Source: Psychrobacter raelei (GTDB lineage Bacteria > Pseudomonadota > Gammaproteobacteria > Pseudomonadales > Moraxellaceae). From it: DNA of 64,000 nt. The notes under the pieces are model-generated. The model made no database searches, was not told the DNA's origin, and was given only the letters and a program-made list of their open reading frames with translations. Positions 8,761-20,346 of this stretch are shown in pieces (position 1 is the first letter of the stretch; every line of letters starts with the position of its first letter). The position numbers and the translations under genes are program-made. Where the stretch lies: NCBI RefSeq assembly GCF_022631235.3, contig NZ_CP093310.2, positions 2,604,001-2,668,000 of the forward strand. Reading direction: 5' to 3'.

Positions 8761-10116
8761 ATGAGTAGACATTACGACTATATCGCTATTGGGGGCGGTA
8801 GCGGCGGTATCGCCTCTATTAACCGCGCGGCCATGTATGGCAAAAAATGCGCCATTATTGAAGCCAATCACTTAGGCGGCACCTGTGTAAACTTAGGCTG
8901 CGTTCCAAAAAAAGTGATGTGGTATGGTGCCCAAGTGGCCGAGGCCATGCACAAATATGCACCAGATTATGGTTTTGATGTCGAAGTAAAAGGCTTTGAC
9001 TTTAATAAGCTTGTTGAGACCCGCCAAAAATATATTGCCAATATCCACCGCTCTTATGAGAATAATTTGGCCAAAAATAACGTAGAGGTCATCAATGGCT
9101 TTGCCAAATTCGTCGATAGCAAAACCGTCGAAGTCAATGGTGAGCACATTACTGCCGATCATATCTTAATTGCTACCGGCGGCCGCCCTATCTACCCAGA
9201 CATTAAAGGCGCTGAGTACGGTATAGACTCTGATGGCTTCTTTGCTTTGCAACAGCTTCCTAAACGAGTGGCTGTCGTCGGCGCAGGTTATATTGCTGTT
9301 GAGATAACAGGCGTGTTGCGCAGCTTAGGGTCAGAAGTCGATTTATACGTTCGCCAGCATTCTCCTTTACGCTCTTTTGACCACAGCATCGTTAATGTCT
9401 TGCTTGAAGAGATGGCCAAAGAAGGCATCGAGTTACACACCCATACGGTGATTAAACAGATTGTTAAAAATGAAGATGGCAGTCTTACTATAGAATTAGA
9501 AGATGGTCGCACAAATACTGTAGACTGCCTAATTTGGGCGGTGGGCCGCGAGCCTGCTACCGATAAGATTAACTTGGAAGTGACTGGGGTTGAGACCAAT
9601 TCTATCGGTAAAATCAAAGTTGATAAGTTCCAAAATACCAATGTGGCAGGCATTTATGCCGTTGGTGATATTATCGAAAACAGTATCGACCTAACCCCTG
9701 TGGCCATAGCTGCCGGTCGCCGCTTATCTGAACGTTTGTTTAACAATAAGCCAAATGAACATCTTGATTATAGCTTAGTGCCCACAGTGATTTTCACTCA
9801 CCCCCCTATTGGCACTATTGGTATGTCTGAGATGCAGGCCATTGAGCAATATGGTGAAGACGCTATCAAATGCTACACCTCAAGCTTTACCCCGATGTAT
9901 AGCGCTGTAACTCAGCACCGCCAAAAATGCACCATGAAGCTGGTGTGCTTAGGTGACGAAGAAAAAGTCATTGGCTTACATGGCATTGGCTTTGGTGTCG
10001 ATGAAATGATTCAAGGTTTTGCGGTCGCTATCAAGATGGGGGCTACCAAGGCCGATTTCGATAATACGGTTGCCATCCATCCTACCGGCTCTGAAGAATT
10101 TGTGACGATGCGATAA
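8761..10116 (+). CDS. gor: Glutathione-disulfide reductase
   Basis: The 451 residues match the usual length of bacterial glutathione reductase. The FAD loop IGGGSGGIA is at residue 11, the redox-active pair Cys42/Cys47 lies in [10 protein letters not shown], and the NADPH-binding loop [15 protein letters not shown] is in the middle. The C-terminal [12 protein letters not shown] contains the catalytic His (about 440). [15 protein letters not shown] carries the arginine expected for NADPH preference, and the sequence reads as Gor rather than lipoamide dehydrogenase or mercuric reductase. It is a cytosolic homodimer that keeps glutathione reduced using NADPH. AAAAAGGAT precedes the ATG. A strong terminator follows, so it is likely monocistronic. 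Confidence 0.93.
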   Translation: MSRHYDYIAIGGGSGGIASINRAAMYGKKCAIIEANHLGGTCVNLGCVPKKVMWYGAQVAEAMHKYAPDYGFDVEVKGFDFNKLVETRQKYIANIHRSYENNLAKNNVEVINGFAKFVDSKTVEVNGEHITADHILIATGGRPIYPDIKGAEYGIDSDGFFALQQLPKRVAVVGAGYIAVEITGVLRSLGSEVDLYVRQHSPLRSFDHSIVNVLLEEMAKEGIELHTHTVIKQIVKNEDGSLTIELEDGRTNTVDCLIWAVGREPATDKINLEVTGVETNSIGKIKVDKFQNTNVAGIYAVGDIIENSIDLTPVAIAAGRRLSERLFNNKPNEHLDYSLVPTVIFTHPPIGTIGMSEMQAIEQYGEDAIKCYTSSFTPMYSAVTQHRQKCTMKLVCLGDEEKVIGLHGIGFGVDEMIQGFAVAIKMGATKADFDNTVAIHPTGSEEFVTMR

Positions 10117-10178
10117 GTCATTACTATTTTGGGCATTGGTTACTGTTTTATATTTTAAGACGGGACAGCCTACAAAAA

Positions 10179-10207
10179 AAGGCCACTCTATTTTAGAGTG
10201 GCCTTTT
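10179..10207 (+). terminator. Intrinsic terminator after gor
   Basis: A stem of GGCCACTCTA with its complement around a short T-rich loop (10181-10203) is followed by TTTT. An A-run on the other side means it may also end the convergent smpB transcript. Confidence 0.85.
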
Positions 10208-10242
10208 GCTATGCTCGGCAATAAATAACCCTACCAAGCACT

Positions 10243-10719
10243 TTAATCCAAATGCTGCTTAAAGCCGCGCTCTTTATCACGCTCCCAGTCCCTGTCTTTA
10301 AGCGTCTTACGTTTATCATGAAGCTTTTTACCCTTAGCTAGGCCAATTTTGCACTTCACCAATGAGTCTTTCCAGTAAACCTCAAGCGGCACACAAGCAT
10401 AGCCTTTTTGGTTCACCGCACCGAATAAAGTATCAATCTCTTTACGATTTAGCAGGAGCTTACGAGTACGGATACTGTCAGGGTCGACATGGGTTGAGCT
10501 TGATAATAACGGCTGAATATGTGCGCCAAATAAAAACGCCTCATTACCACGGAATACGACATAAGCTTCAGTGATACTCATCTTGCCAGCACGGATGGCT
10601 TTGACTTCCCAGCCTTGTAATACCAAGCCGGCTTCATAGGTTTCTTCAATAAAATACTCATGCCGCGCTTTTTTATTAGCGGCAATCTGATTGGATGGTT
10701 TTTTGGTCTTTTTCGCCAT
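10243..10719 (-). CDS. smpB: SsrA-binding protein SmpB
   Basis: The 158 residues match SmpB. Recognisable elements are [46 protein letters not shown] and the basic C-terminal tail [20 protein letters not shown], which in the family reaches into the ribosomal decoding centre. SmpB binds tmRNA and delivers it to stalled ribosomes for trans-translation. The tmRNA gene itself (ssrA) was not found nearby. The gene is convergent with gor and divergent from coaD. Confidence 0.95.
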   Translation of the reverse strand: MAKKTKKPSNQIAANKKARHEYFIEETYEAGLVLQGWEVKAIRAGKMSITEAYVVFRGNEAFLFGAHIQPLLSSSTHVDPDSIRTRKLLLNRKEIDTLFGAVNQKGYACVPLEVYWKDSLVKCKIGLAKGKKLHDKRKTLKDRDWERDKERGFKQHLD

Positions 10720-11658
<939 letters not shown>

Positions 11659-11708
11659 CTTTCCCTATTTATCCCCTTACACCCCCTATATCTTCAATAC
11701 GTCCTATG

Positions 11709-11738
11709 AACCGTCTTTTTGGGCGGTTTGTTAATTTT
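11709..11738 (+). terminator. Probable terminator between coaD and the ferredoxin gene
   Basis: A 7-bp stem (AACCGTC with GGCGGTT) is followed by a broken T-rich stretch. It is moderate in strength, so read-through into the ferredoxin gene is possible. Confidence 0.55.
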
Positions 11739-11747
11739 TTGACTTAG

Positions 11748-12014
<267 letters not shown>

Positions 12015-12052
12015 CCGTCTATTCTTAAAAGATAACGCGACTTAAAGACCAT

Positions 12053-12087
12053 AGAGCTTTAATCTTCGGATGCGGGCTCTTTTTTAT
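12053..12087 (+). terminator. Intrinsic terminator after the YfhL-type ferredoxin gene
   Basis: An AGAGC/GGCTCT-based stem with a small internal loop and a TTCG tetraloop (12053-12080) is followed by TTTTT. The remaining 270 bp up to ygiQ hold no other feature that I can support. Confidence 0.75.
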
Positions 12088-12361
12088 TGGCTATACCTAT
12101 TGCATCCATCACAATGCCATATCAAGTTATGCTTTTATCACAACCTGAAGCAGATTCATGTTAAAATGAGCCCAATTCTATAAGCGCTTTTTTAAGCCGT
12201 TTACTGTACCCCTTATAATCCCTCAGTTTTATCACTATATTTTTTGACTACTACCCTCTTTTGACGTTGATTTATCGATCCCTATCGGTTTATTCCGAGA
12301 GCTAAACGATACAAAACAAACCCAAAGATTAAGTCTATAAATCATTATTTAGGTCATTACC

Positions 12362-14815
12362 ATGTCTGCTGAAACCATCGCCCGCACCGCTTTTAAACAA
12401 GGTATTACACCTTTATACGACTATGATAAGCACTGGGCCAGTTGCTATGAGCCTGCCCCCTTCCTACCCATGAGCCGTGCCGAGATGGACGAGCTGGGCT
12501 GGGATGCTTGTGATGTGATCATCATCTCAGGTGATGCTTATGTCGATCATCCAAGCTTTGGCATGGCGATTATTGGCCGCTTGTTAGAAGCGCAAGGCTT
12601 TCGTGTGGGCATCATTGCACAGCCTGATTGGACCAGCAAAGATGCCTTTATGGCGCTTGGCAAGCCAGTTTATGCTTATGGTGTAACTGCTGGCAATATG
12701 GACAGCATGATTAACCGCTATACCGCCGATCGCCGTATTCGCAGTGATGATGCTTATTCACCGGACAATGCACCAGACAAACGCCCTGATCGCGCGGCCA
12801 TTGTTTATAGCCAGCGCTGCCGCGAGGCTTATCCTGATGTGCCGATTATTTTGGGTGGTATTGAGGGCAGTTTGCGCCGTATTGCCCATTACGATTATTG
12901 GTCAGATAAAGTGCGCCGCAGTGTGCTACTAGACAGCCGCGCTGATGTGCTGCTATACGGTAATGCTGAGCGTGCCATTGTCGATATCGTGCATGGTCTG
13001 TCAAAGGGTTATACCTTCGAGCAGATGAGTGATTTACGAGGGACGGCTTATCTATTGACGCCATCACGCCGCCACTGGAAAGCGGACATGATTGAGGTGG
13101 CCAGTAATGATGTGGATACCATTGGCCGTGTCGACCCCATTATCAACCCTTATGTGATGACTGAGGATTTAGACAGCTGCTCGATTGAAAAAGAAAAAGG
13201 CAACTCTGAGCGTAAGGTGAATGAAAGCCTATCCTCAATGGAACGTCAATACAAAGGCTTTGTCGCTGAAAAAGTGGATAACAAAGTCCTAAATGCCGAT
13301 CAGGTTAATGAAGATGTACAAGTCGTTAAAATGGTCGGTCTTGAAGCAGATAAGCCAAAAACTGCCCGTAAGCACAAACTAAAGCTGCCACCACGCGAAA
13401 AGACGGTGATTCGCCTGCCCGATTATGAGCAAGTAAAATCAGATCCAGTGTTGTATGCCCATGCCAACCGCATTCTGCATTTAGAGACCAACCCAGGTAA
13501 CGCCCGCGCCTTAGTACAGCGTCATGGCACCGGCGGTGGCAATTCAAGAACCGACATTGATGTGTGGTTAAACCCGCCACCGATTCCCTTATCTATGGAG
13601 GAGATGGATTACGTCTTTGATTTGCCTTATGCGCGTGTGCCACATCCCAGCTATGGTAAAGCACGTATTCCAGCTTTTGACATGATTAAGTTTTCGGTCA
13701 ATATCATGCGTGGCTGCTTTGGTGGCTGTACTTTTTGTTCTATTACTGAGCACGAAGGTCGTATTATTCAGAACCGCTCTGAAGAGTCGATTTTACGTGA
13801 AGTGGAAGCCATTCGTGATACCGCGCCTAATTTTACCGGCGTGATTTCAGATTTAGGTGGCCCAACTGCCAATATGTACCGACTCAGCTGTAAAGATGAG
13901 GCCATCGAGAAGAACTGCCGTAAACCTTCTTGTGTGTACCCTGATATTTGTGACAACTTATTGACCGATCACAGCAACTTAACCAAGCTGTATCGTAAGG
14001 CTCGTGATATCAAGGGCATTAAGAAGATTCTCATCGCTTCAGGTCTACGCTACGATTTGGCGGTCAAAGACCCTGAATACGTCAAAGAACTGGTCACCCA
14101 CCACGTCGGTGGTTATCTAAAAATTGCTCCTGAGCATTCTGAAACCAACGTTTTATCGAAGATGATGAAGCCGGGTATGGGCTCCTACGACACCTTCAAA
14201 CAAATGTTTGAGCAGTACAGTCAGGAGGCCGGTAAAGAGCAGTATTTAATCCCCTATTTCATCGCCGCGCACCCTGGCACAACGGATGAAGACATGATGA
14301 ATTTGGCATTGTGGCTCAAGCGCAATGACTTTAGAACCGACCAAGTTCAGGCTTTCTACCCAAGCCCTATGGCAACGGCGACCACCATGTATCACACTCA
14401 CAAAGACCCGCTGCATAAAGTGACTCGTGAAGGCGGTGATGTGGATATCGTTAAATCTGGCAAGCAGCGCAAATTGCACAAGGCCTTTTTACGTTATCAT
14501 GATCCAAAAAACTGGGCAATGCTACGCGCAGCCTTAAAACGTATGGGCCGCGAGGACTTAATTGGTACCGCTCGTCATTGCTTGATTCCACCGTTTAACT
14601 CACGCTTAGAGGGCAAAGACAGCCAAGACACTTATCAATCGGCCCGTAAAAAGAACAGCCGTGTGGGCTCAGACTCCATCAAGCGCTCAAATGCTAATAA
14701 GCGCAGTACCGGCGCCGCCACTGCAGGCAAGCTGGGCCGAAATCCAAGCAAACAGGTCAAAAAAGGCAACTTTCAAACCCAGCATACCGGATTGCCGCCA
14801 CGCGCGACCAAATAG
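12362..14815 (+). CDS. ygiQ: YgiQ family radical SAM protein
   Basis: The protein has 817 residues, against about 740 in E. coli. The N-terminal region ([33 protein letters not shown], residues 36-68) is the cobalamin-like domain of YgiQ. The central radical SAM cluster motif is [10 protein letters not shown], near residue 451, with three cysteines for a 4Fe-4S cluster that cleaves S-adenosylmethionine. Further conserved blocks include [16 protein letters not shown] and [16 protein letters not shown]. The extra length comes from a variable lysine- and glutamate-rich insert at about 270-350 and a basic serine-rich tail after residue 760. The reaction is not established for this family. The protein is predicted cytosolic, its promoter is not clear, and a terminator follows. 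Confidence 0.92.
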   Translation: MSAETIARTAFKQGITPLYDYDKHWASCYEPAPFLPMSRAEMDELGWDACDVIIISGDAYVDHPSFGMAIIGRLLEAQGFRVGIIAQPDWTSKDAFMALGKPVYAYGVTAGNMDSMINRYTADRRIRSDDAYSPDNAPDKRPDRAAIVYSQRCREAYPDVPIILGGIEGSLRRIAHYDYWSDKVRRSVLLDSRADVLLYGNAERAIVDIVHGLSKGYTFEQMSDLRGTAYLLTPSRRHWKADMIEVASNDVDTIGRVDPIINPYVMTEDLDSCSIEKEKGNSERKVNESLSSMERQYKGFVAEKVDNKVLNADQVNEDVQVVKMVGLEADKPKTARKHKLKLPPREKTVIRLPDYEQVKSDPVLYAHANRILHLETNPGNARALVQRHGTGGGNSRTDIDVWLNPPPIPLSMEEMDYVFDLPYARVPHPSYGKARIPAFDMIKFSVNIMRGCFGGCTFCSITEHEGRIIQNRSEESILREVEAIRDTAPNFTGVISDLGGPTANMYRLSCKDEAIEKNCRKPSCVYPDICDNLLTDHSNLTKLYRKARDIKGIKKILIASGLRYDLAVKDPEYVKELVTHHVGGYLKIAPEHSETNVLSKMMKPGMGSYDTFKQMFEQYSQEAGKEQYLIPYFIAAHPGTTDEDMMNLALWLKRNDFRTDQVQAFYPSPMATATTMYHTHKDPLHKVTREGGDVDIVKSGKQRKLHKAFLRYHDPKNWAMLRAALKRMGREDLIGTARHCLIPPFNSRLEGKDSQDTYQSARKKNSRVGSDSIKRSNANKRSTGAATAGKLGRNPSKQVKKGNFQTQHTGLPPRATK

Positions 14816-14883
14816 GCAGACCAAAGTCTGAGTTTTAGACGGGCTATTTTTAGCAAAGTAATCGGCGTTTTTACCCAATAATT

Positions 14884-14912
14884 GCCTCACTGTTAACCGC
14901 AGTGGGGCTTTT
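14884..14912 (+). terminator. Probable terminator after ygiQ
   Basis: A 9-bp stem (GCCTCACTG with CAGTGGGGC, one G-T pair) is followed by TTTTG. Confidence 0.65.
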
Positions 14913-15003
14913 GTTTATCTCAATTCTATCACCGATATAATATGCTAAACTGAGCGCTGCTTGTTAACTTCATTTGAGCATTACCCGCTAAGAGACACCT
15001 GTT

Positions 15004-15837
15004 ATGACCCCTTTATTTCACCAAAACTTATTAAAAAAATCACCCGCTTTCACCAAAGCGTCATTGATAGCATTGGCCATCGCCGTTGCTGGCTGTAACA
15101 GCAACAGCACTGAAGCTAGAAACGAGCCGAGCAAGACGCCCACGAGCGCCAAGCAAAATACCAGTGCCAGTTCTGACTCTGATCCGAAGGTAGTGGCCGC
15201 GTTAGAAGCCAACTTTAAGGCCTCAGGTTTTGAGCAAAAAATCATCTCGGCCATCCCCACCTCAATGGACAATATTTATTGGGTGACTGCCGAGGGCATG
15301 CCCGCCTTTTTTAGTGATAAAGAAGGTAGGCACATCATTCAAGGTCAGATTGTCGAGATTGGTCAAGCGCATCCGATTGATATCAGTGCCGACTTGATAG
15401 CACAGAGCGCCAAGCAAAAACTGGCAGCCGTGGATAAAAAAGAGATGATTATTTATCCGGCCAAAGGCGCCACCAAAGCTGTAGTCTATGTCTTTACCGA
15501 TGCCGACTGCCCTTATTGCACCAAATTGCATTCTGAAATGAGTGATATCAATGCCCAAGGGATAGAGGTGCGTTATCTTGCTTGGCCACGCAGTGATGCC
15601 AGTATTCCAAAAATGGAAGCCATCTGGTGTAGCAGTGACCGTATGCAGGCCATGGACGACGCCAAAGCCGGTAAGCCATTATCCTCGCCTAAGTGTGATA
15701 ACCCTGTTCGTTCACACATTGAGCTGGGTATGAGCTTAGGCGTGAGTGGCACACCTGCTATCTTTACCGAATCTGGTCATCAAATTGGCGGCTATTTGCC
15801 TGCCAAAGAGCTGGCCGCCGCCGCCCTTGCTCACTAA
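15004..15837 (+). CDS. dsbC: DsbC-type thiol:disulfide isomerase, predicted lipoprotein
   Basis: The 277 residues contain a DsbC-like N-terminal dimerisation region followed by a thioredoxin fold with the active site DADCPYCTKLH (CPYC). The late GVSGTPAIF carries the cis-proline loop typical of DsbC/DsbG. In the periplasm DsbC shuffles wrong disulfides and is kept reduced by DsbD, which is encoded at 35.9-38.2 kb. Unlike the soluble E. coli enzyme, the signal sequence ends in a lipobox-like VAGC (Cys31), followed by a serine- and lysine-rich linker of about 35 residues. Membrane anchoring is therefore predicted. It lies just upstream of homoserine dehydrogenase, as in Pseudomonas and Acinetobacter. 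The start has no strong ribosome binding site but the signal peptide begins there. Confidence 0.85.
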   Translation: MTPLFHQNLLKKSPAFTKASLIALAIAVAGCNSNSTEARNEPSKTPTSAKQNTSASSDSDPKVVAALEANFKASGFEQKIISAIPTSMDNIYWVTAEGMPAFFSDKEGRHIIQGQIVEIGQAHPIDISADLIAQSAKQKLAAVDKKEMIIYPAKGATKAVVYVFTDADCPYCTKLHSEMSDINAQGIEVRYLAWPRSDASIPKMEAIWCSSDRMQAMDDAKAGKPLSSPKCDNPVRSHIELGMSLGVSGTPAIFTESGHQIGGYLPAKELAAAALAH

Positions 15838-16151
15838 GATTCTAATAACAGATAAAGGCTGTGCTCAAGTCAGTATCTGATGCTTTGTCTAGTCGATAAG
15901 TTAACACTTTATTCACCTAGCATTGGCTGCTAATATAAATGTCGTTTAGGGAAAAATGTTCAAGCAAATGCAGTGGGTTTGTGAAATTTAGGCATAAGTT
16001 TGTGCACTATTTAGTTTTTTAAAACAATAGTATTATAAGCCCTGATAGTAATACACTATGATGCATAAGAGGCGTACATACGGCGCTGTATCACGCGCTC
16101 TGCAAGCTTGAACAATCGATAATAACGTTGGATAACACTACTGAGGATACC
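15838..16151. other. dsbC-hom intergenic region
   Basis: This is 314 bp without a supported gene. TATTAT at 16031 and TATGAT at 16057 could serve as -10 elements for hom but neither has a convincing -35. I looked for a threonine/isoleucine-rich leader peptide and attenuator hairpin and found neither. Confidence 0.35.
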
Positions 16152-17489
16152 GTGAGTAAATCAATTAAATTGGCTATATTAGGGCTGGGCACTGTAGGTA
16201 CAGGTGTCTTAGACCTACTTCAAGATAACTTATCAGAGCTAAAGAGGCGCAGTGGTCACGACATTGTTATTACCCAAGTCGGTACCCGCCGTCAGCGTGA
16301 TGACATTGATCCCAGTATTAAGCAACAAAGTGACTTAATGGCCATTGCCCAAAGCGACGATGTGGATATTATTGTTGAGGTAATTGGTGGCCAAACCGTA
16401 GCCAAAGAGGTGATTATCCACGCCATAAAAAATGGCAAACATGTGGTTACTGCTAACAAGGCGCTACTGGCCGAACATGGTAATGAGATTTTTGACCTCG
16501 CTGATAAGCACAACGTCCATGTGGCTTATGAAGCAGCTGTGGCAGGCGGTATTCCTATTATTAAAGTGCTGCGTGAAGCTTTAGCGGCCAATAAAGTAGA
16601 TTGGCTCACCGGTATTATTAATGGTACCGGCAACTTTATTATGTCAGAGATGCGCGACAAAGGCCGCACCTTTGAAGATGTGTTAGCAGAAGCCCAAGCG
16701 CTGGGGTATGCTGAGGCAGATCCTACCTTTGATGTCGAGGGTATTGATGCGGCGCATAAATTAGCGCTACTGGCCTCAATTGCCTTTGGTATCCCCTTAC
16801 AATTTGATAAAGTTTACTGTGAAGGCATTACCGCTATCACTTTGCAGGATGTCACATACGCTGAAGAGTTGGGCTATCGTATCAAGCACTTAGGCTTTGC
16901 GGTACGTCGTTATGATGGGCAAGACCCTCAATCGGTTAGCAAAAAAGTAACCGGTATTGAGCTGCGCGTCCATCCGACCCTTATCCCACAAGATAAGCTG
17001 TTGGCCAATGTTAATGGTGTAAAAAACGCGGTACTGGTCAACTCGCATCCTTTAGGTCAGACTCTATACTATGGCGATGGCGCAGGTGCCGGAGCCACTG
17101 CGTCTGCGGTCATGGCCGATGTGATGGATTTAATTCGGGTATTGACCGTAAAAAATGGCCATCATGTACCGCACTTAGCCTTTATGCCCAACCAATTATC
17201 AGACACACCCATCTTGCCTGCTGAGCAGATGGTAACCGGCTATTACTTACGTTTGCAGGCCACCGATACCCCAGGTGTACTGGCTGACGTGACTCGTATC
17301 TTAAGTGATGCCGGCATTAACATTGATGCCATTTTACAAAAACCGGCACATCAAAAAGGACAGGTGCCTATCATCATTTTAACGCTACCGGTTATTGAAA
17401 GTCAGATGAATGTCGCCATTAAGAAGATTGAAGCCTTGCAAGCGATTACATCAGATGTGGTACGTATTCGCTTAAATGAGCTGGACTAA
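16152..17489 (+). CDS. hom: Homoserine dehydrogenase
   Basis: The protein has about 445 residues from the GTG at 16152; an alternative TTG lies eight codons upstream. The GTG is preferred because GAGG stands about six bases before it and SKSIKLAILGLGTVGTG then begins the protein as in relatives. The NAD(P)-binding loop GLGTVGTG is followed by the catalytic blocks TANKALLAEHG, EAAVAGGIPIIK and FDVEGIDAAHKLALLASIAFG. A C-terminal ACT domain (YLRLQATDTPGVLADVTRILSDAG, roughly 365-440) suggests feedback by threonine. It reduces aspartate semialdehyde to homoserine on the route to threonine and methionine. The gene that usually follows, thrC, is absent here and a thiolase gene comes instead. Confidence 0.94.
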   Translation: MSKSIKLAILGLGTVGTGVLDLLQDNLSELKRRSGHDIVITQVGTRRQRDDIDPSIKQQSDLMAIAQSDDVDIIVEVIGGQTVAKEVIIHAIKNGKHVVTANKALLAEHGNEIFDLADKHNVHVAYEAAVAGGIPIIKVLREALAANKVDWLTGIINGTGNFIMSEMRDKGRTFEDVLAEAQALGYAEADPTFDVEGIDAAHKLALLASIAFGIPLQFDKVYCEGITAITLQDVTYAEELGYRIKHLGFAVRRYDGQDPQSVSKKVTGIELRVHPTLIPQDKLLANVNGVKNAVLVNSHPLGQTLYYGDGAGAGATASAVMADVMDLIRVLTVKNGHHVPHLAFMPNQLSDTPILPAEQMVTGYYLRLQATDTPGVLADVTRILSDAGINIDAILQKPAHQKGQVPIIILTLPVIESQMNVAIKKIEALQAITSDVVRIRLNELD

Positions 17490-17608
17490 AAAACTTAGAC
17501 TAAAAGGGTTAGACTAAGACATTAACAGAAGCAAATTAAGTGATCGATTTGGCCAAGCTATCAAGTCGCTTGGCTCTTAAATAAATAATATTAATTAAGG
17601 ATAATACT

Positions 17609-18790
17609 ATGTCATCAGATTCAATCGTTATTGTTAGTGGCGCCCGTACCCCAATGGGTGGTTTCCAAGGTGACCTTACTGGCGCAACTTCTCCGCAGTT
17701 AGGTGCAGCTGCTATTAAAGCTGCTGTAGAGCGCTCGGGTGTAAAGGCTGAAGAAATCGACGAAGTTATCATGGGCTGTATCTTAACCGCAGGCGTAGGC
17801 CAAGGCCCTGCTCGCCAAGCCATGCGTAATGCAGGTATCCCTGATAGCACTGGCGCTGTGACCATTAACAAGCTATGCGGTTCAGGTCTAAAAGCAGTGA
17901 TGCAGGCGCATGATGCTATTAAAGCAGGCAGTGCTGAGATTATCGTGGCAGGCGGCATGGAATCTATGACCAATGCGCCTTATATTCTGCCAGGTGCACG
18001 TGACGGCTACCGCATGGGTCACAAAGAAGTCAAAGACCATATGTTCTTAGATGGCCTAGAAGATGCCGATACCGGTAAATTGATGGGTCAATTTGCTCAA
18101 GAGATGGCCGATGAAAAAGGCTATACTCGTGAGCAAATGGATAACTTCGCTATTGAGTCATTAAACCGTGCGCTGACAGCCATCAAAGAAGGTCACTTTA
18201 AAGATGAAATCACGCCCGTTACTGTAAAAACGCGTAAAGGCGAAGTGGTTATCGAGACCGATGAGCAGCCTGCTAAAGCCAATGCTGAGCGTATCCCTAC
18301 CCTACGTCCAGCCTTCGCAAAAGAGGGGACCATCACCGCCGCTAATGCCAGCTCAATCTCTGATGGTGCTGCTGCGGTTGTGGTGACCTCTGAACAAGTA
18401 GCCCAGGACAAAGGCTTAAATATTGAAGCGCGTATCATCTCTACCGCTACCAACTCGCTGCACCCTAGCAAATTCACCATTGCCCCTATTGGTGCAATCG
18501 AAAAACTGCTACAAAAAGCAGGTTGGTCAGTAGAAGATGTGGATCTGTGGGAGATCAATGAAGCCTTTGCTATGGTGACCATGGCGGCAATGGATGAGCT
18601 AAATATTCCTCATGCCAAAGTCAACGTTGAAGGCGGTGCATGTGCCCTAGGTCATCCAGTGGGCTGTTCGGGTGCCCGTATCTTGGTTACTCTAATCAAC
18701 TCATTGAAGCGCACCGGCGGCAAAAAAGGCGTTGCCTCATTATGTATCGGTGGCGGTGAAGCCGTTGCTGTCGCCATTGAACTTGCTTAG
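17609..18790 (+). CDS. Acetyl-CoA C-acetyltransferase (thiolase)
   Basis: The 393 residues are the normal length for a biosynthetic-type thiolase (PhbA/AtoB). The acylated cysteine is Cys90 in NKLCGSGLKAV. The late catalytic residues are His349 in GHPVGCSGAR and Cys379 in SLCIGGGEAVA, and the conserved WEINEAFA segment is present. The enzyme condenses two acetyl-CoA into acetoacetyl-CoA, or reverses this, as a cytosolic tetramer. It could serve polyhydroxyalkanoate synthesis, ketone-body use or fatty acid breakdown, and no pathway partner lies next to it to decide. The ATG is preceded by AAGGATAA. A strong terminator ends the unit. Confidence 0.9.
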   Translation: MSSDSIVIVSGARTPMGGFQGDLTGATSPQLGAAAIKAAVERSGVKAEEIDEVIMGCILTAGVGQGPARQAMRNAGIPDSTGAVTINKLCGSGLKAVMQAHDAIKAGSAEIIVAGGMESMTNAPYILPGARDGYRMGHKEVKDHMFLDGLEDADTGKLMGQFAQEMADEKGYTREQMDNFAIESLNRALTAIKEGHFKDEITPVTVKTRKGEVVIETDEQPAKANAERIPTLRPAFAKEGTITAANASSISDGAAAVVVTSEQVAQDKGLNIEARIISTATNSLHPSKFTIAPIGAIEKLLQKAGWSVEDVDLWEINEAFAMVTMAAMDELNIPHAKVNVEGGACALGHPVGCSGARILVTLINSLKRTGGKKGVASLCIGGGEAVAVAIELA

Positions 18791-18840
18791 AGCCATTCGG
18801 CCAAGTTAGGCCAAAATCTATTTATAAAAATTCTTAAACA

Positions 18841-18870
18841 GAGCCTCCAAATTTGGAGGCTCTTTTTTTT
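18841..18870 (+). terminator. Intrinsic terminator after the thiolase gene
   Basis: An 11-bp palindromic stem (GAGCCTCCAAA with its complement, folding with a small loop) is followed by eight T. Confidence 0.9.
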
Positions 18871-19268
18871 ATCACACCGTAGCAACATTTATCCTACTTA
18901 TCTTATCGGTTTGTAAAGCTAGACCCAAGCTATGTTATTGCGCTTACAGCAACTTACAGCGCTTTACGCAACTTAATACAGTGATACTCGTTTACTATAT
19001 AAAGTCCCAAATTCAGTTGTTAATCTATAAATCAAGTCATCGACACAGCTTAAAGAATAGTTAAACAAAAATTTATATCACCTGTTTGACATTTTATAAG
19101 AACACTAAATTGAAGATTTAATTTTAGACAATAAAATACAACTTCAATCTAAAACGCCTTACTGAGTACTGTCAATGATTTTGGTAATGACTACCGTGCG
19201 AGAAATTAACTTTAGCAATAAATCCTTGATGGATTTTCAATTTAAATAATAAGACAGGGAAAACTATA
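18871..19268. other. Long upstream region of the first DUF2382 gene
   Basis: This AT-rich stretch of 398 bp has no gene. It contains a perfect TTGACA at 19086-19091 but no -10 at 16-18 bp from it. The length of the untranscribed or leader DNA ahead of a probable stress gene suggests regulation, but no operator could be identified. Confidence 0.35.
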
Positions 19269-20117
19269 ATGAGCCAACTAATTCGTTTAAAAGACATCCA
19301 ATCAACTCACCGTGATATTATTGGTGATGACTACTATGATCCAACTGGCAAAGCTGCTTATGGTGCTGGTGAAGAAAAAATCGGTAAAATTGAAGGCGCT
19401 TTAGTTGAAGATATCACTGGCCGTATCCGTTATTTAATCGTAGATGTGGGTGGCTGGTTTAGCTCAAAAGAAGTTTTAGTTCCTGCAGGTCTTGCCCGTA
19501 TTGTTGGTGATGATGTGTTCTTTGACTCTTTAACTAAGTCTCAAGTAGAAGCCATGGAAGAGTATGACCATGACTATCAGTACAGCTATAAAGAGCAAGC
19601 GAACAAAGACCGCGCCGCCTTTGTTGCTGACACTGTACCTGCCGCTGAGCGTGTAGATATCAAAGAAGATTACTACAATGCACCAAACACTTTAGAGCTA
19701 TTAGAAGAGCGTCTAACAGTTAACAAAGATCGCATCGTAGCCGGCTTGGTAAAAGTAGGCAAACATGTGGTTACAGAGAACCGTGCTGTAGATGTAGAGC
19801 TTGAAGAAGAGCATGCCCATATTGAGCGTACTGAAGTTAACCGTCCTACCACTCGCCGTATCGGTGATGATGCCGGTGCTGACTCAGTAGAAGTTGAGCT
19901 AGAAGCTGAGCGTGCTAATGTAAACAAAGAAACTTATGTTACTGAAGAAGTGAACGTAGGCAAAACTACTGAGCGTCACACAGAGACTATCAATGAAACT
20001 ATCCAGCGCGAAGAGCTAGATATTGACCGTGATGGTAACATTGTCGACCGTGAAGGTAACATTGTAGAGCGTGATGACCTAACTGCTGATGATGTACGCG
20101 CTGCTCGTGGCAAATAA
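19269..20117 (+). CDS. PRC-barrel and DUF2382 (YsnF/AvaK-type) protein
   Basis: The 282 residues form two parts. Residues 1-100 are a PRC-barrel: IGKIEGALVEDITGRIRYLIVDVGGWFSSKEVLVPAGLAR spans the core beta strands. Residues 140-265 form a DUF2382 region with the repeated pattern LELLEERLTVNKDRIVAGLVKVGK, then VEVELEAERANVNKETYVTEEV, ending in an acidic repeat of DRDGNIVDREGNI type. DUF2382 proteins such as YsnF of Bacillus are linked with general stress, but a biochemical role is not known. No signal peptide is seen and the protein is very acidic. It is followed 229 bp later by a second DUF2382 gene, each with its own terminator. Confidence 0.85.
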   Translation: MSQLIRLKDIQSTHRDIIGDDYYDPTGKAAYGAGEEKIGKIEGALVEDITGRIRYLIVDVGGWFSSKEVLVPAGLARIVGDDVFFDSLTKSQVEAMEEYDHDYQYSYKEQANKDRAAFVADTVPAAERVDIKEDYYNAPNTLELLEERLTVNKDRIVAGLVKVGKHVVTENRAVDVELEEEHAHIERTEVNRPTTRRIGDDAGADSVEVELEAERANVNKETYVTEEVNVGKTTERHTETINETIQREELDIDRDGNIVDREGNIVERDDLTADDVRAARGK

Positions 20118-20207
20118 GCCCAAAGCCTTCTTATCTGCCCTAGCATAATATTAGTAAATTAGTTTTTACGATAATGAAAGCAGATAGGTACAAGCAATGA
20201 CGTAAAA

Positions 20208-20233
20208 AGCCAGGGCAATGCTCTGGCTTTTTT
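20208..20233 (+). terminator. Intrinsic terminator after the first DUF2382 gene
   Basis: A 9-bp stem (AGCCAGGGC with GCTCTGGCT) with a tiny AAT loop is followed by six T. Confidence 0.8.
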
Positions 20234-20346
20234 AACGTCTAAAGCTTAGTTATACCTTGCCATTAGTTAAATGGCCATAGCGGCTAATCATATCAATAAC
20301 ATTCCCATCTTCAGATACCCATCCCTAATCATTATAGGAAATCATC

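Noticed and set aside
15838..16151. Threonine attenuator leader before hom
   Set aside because: No Thr/Ile-rich leader peptide and no terminator hairpin seen.
19086..19114. Perfect TTGACA ahead of the first DUF2382 gene as a promoter
   Set aside because: No acceptable -10 lies 16-18 bp downstream and the gene start is about 180 bp away.
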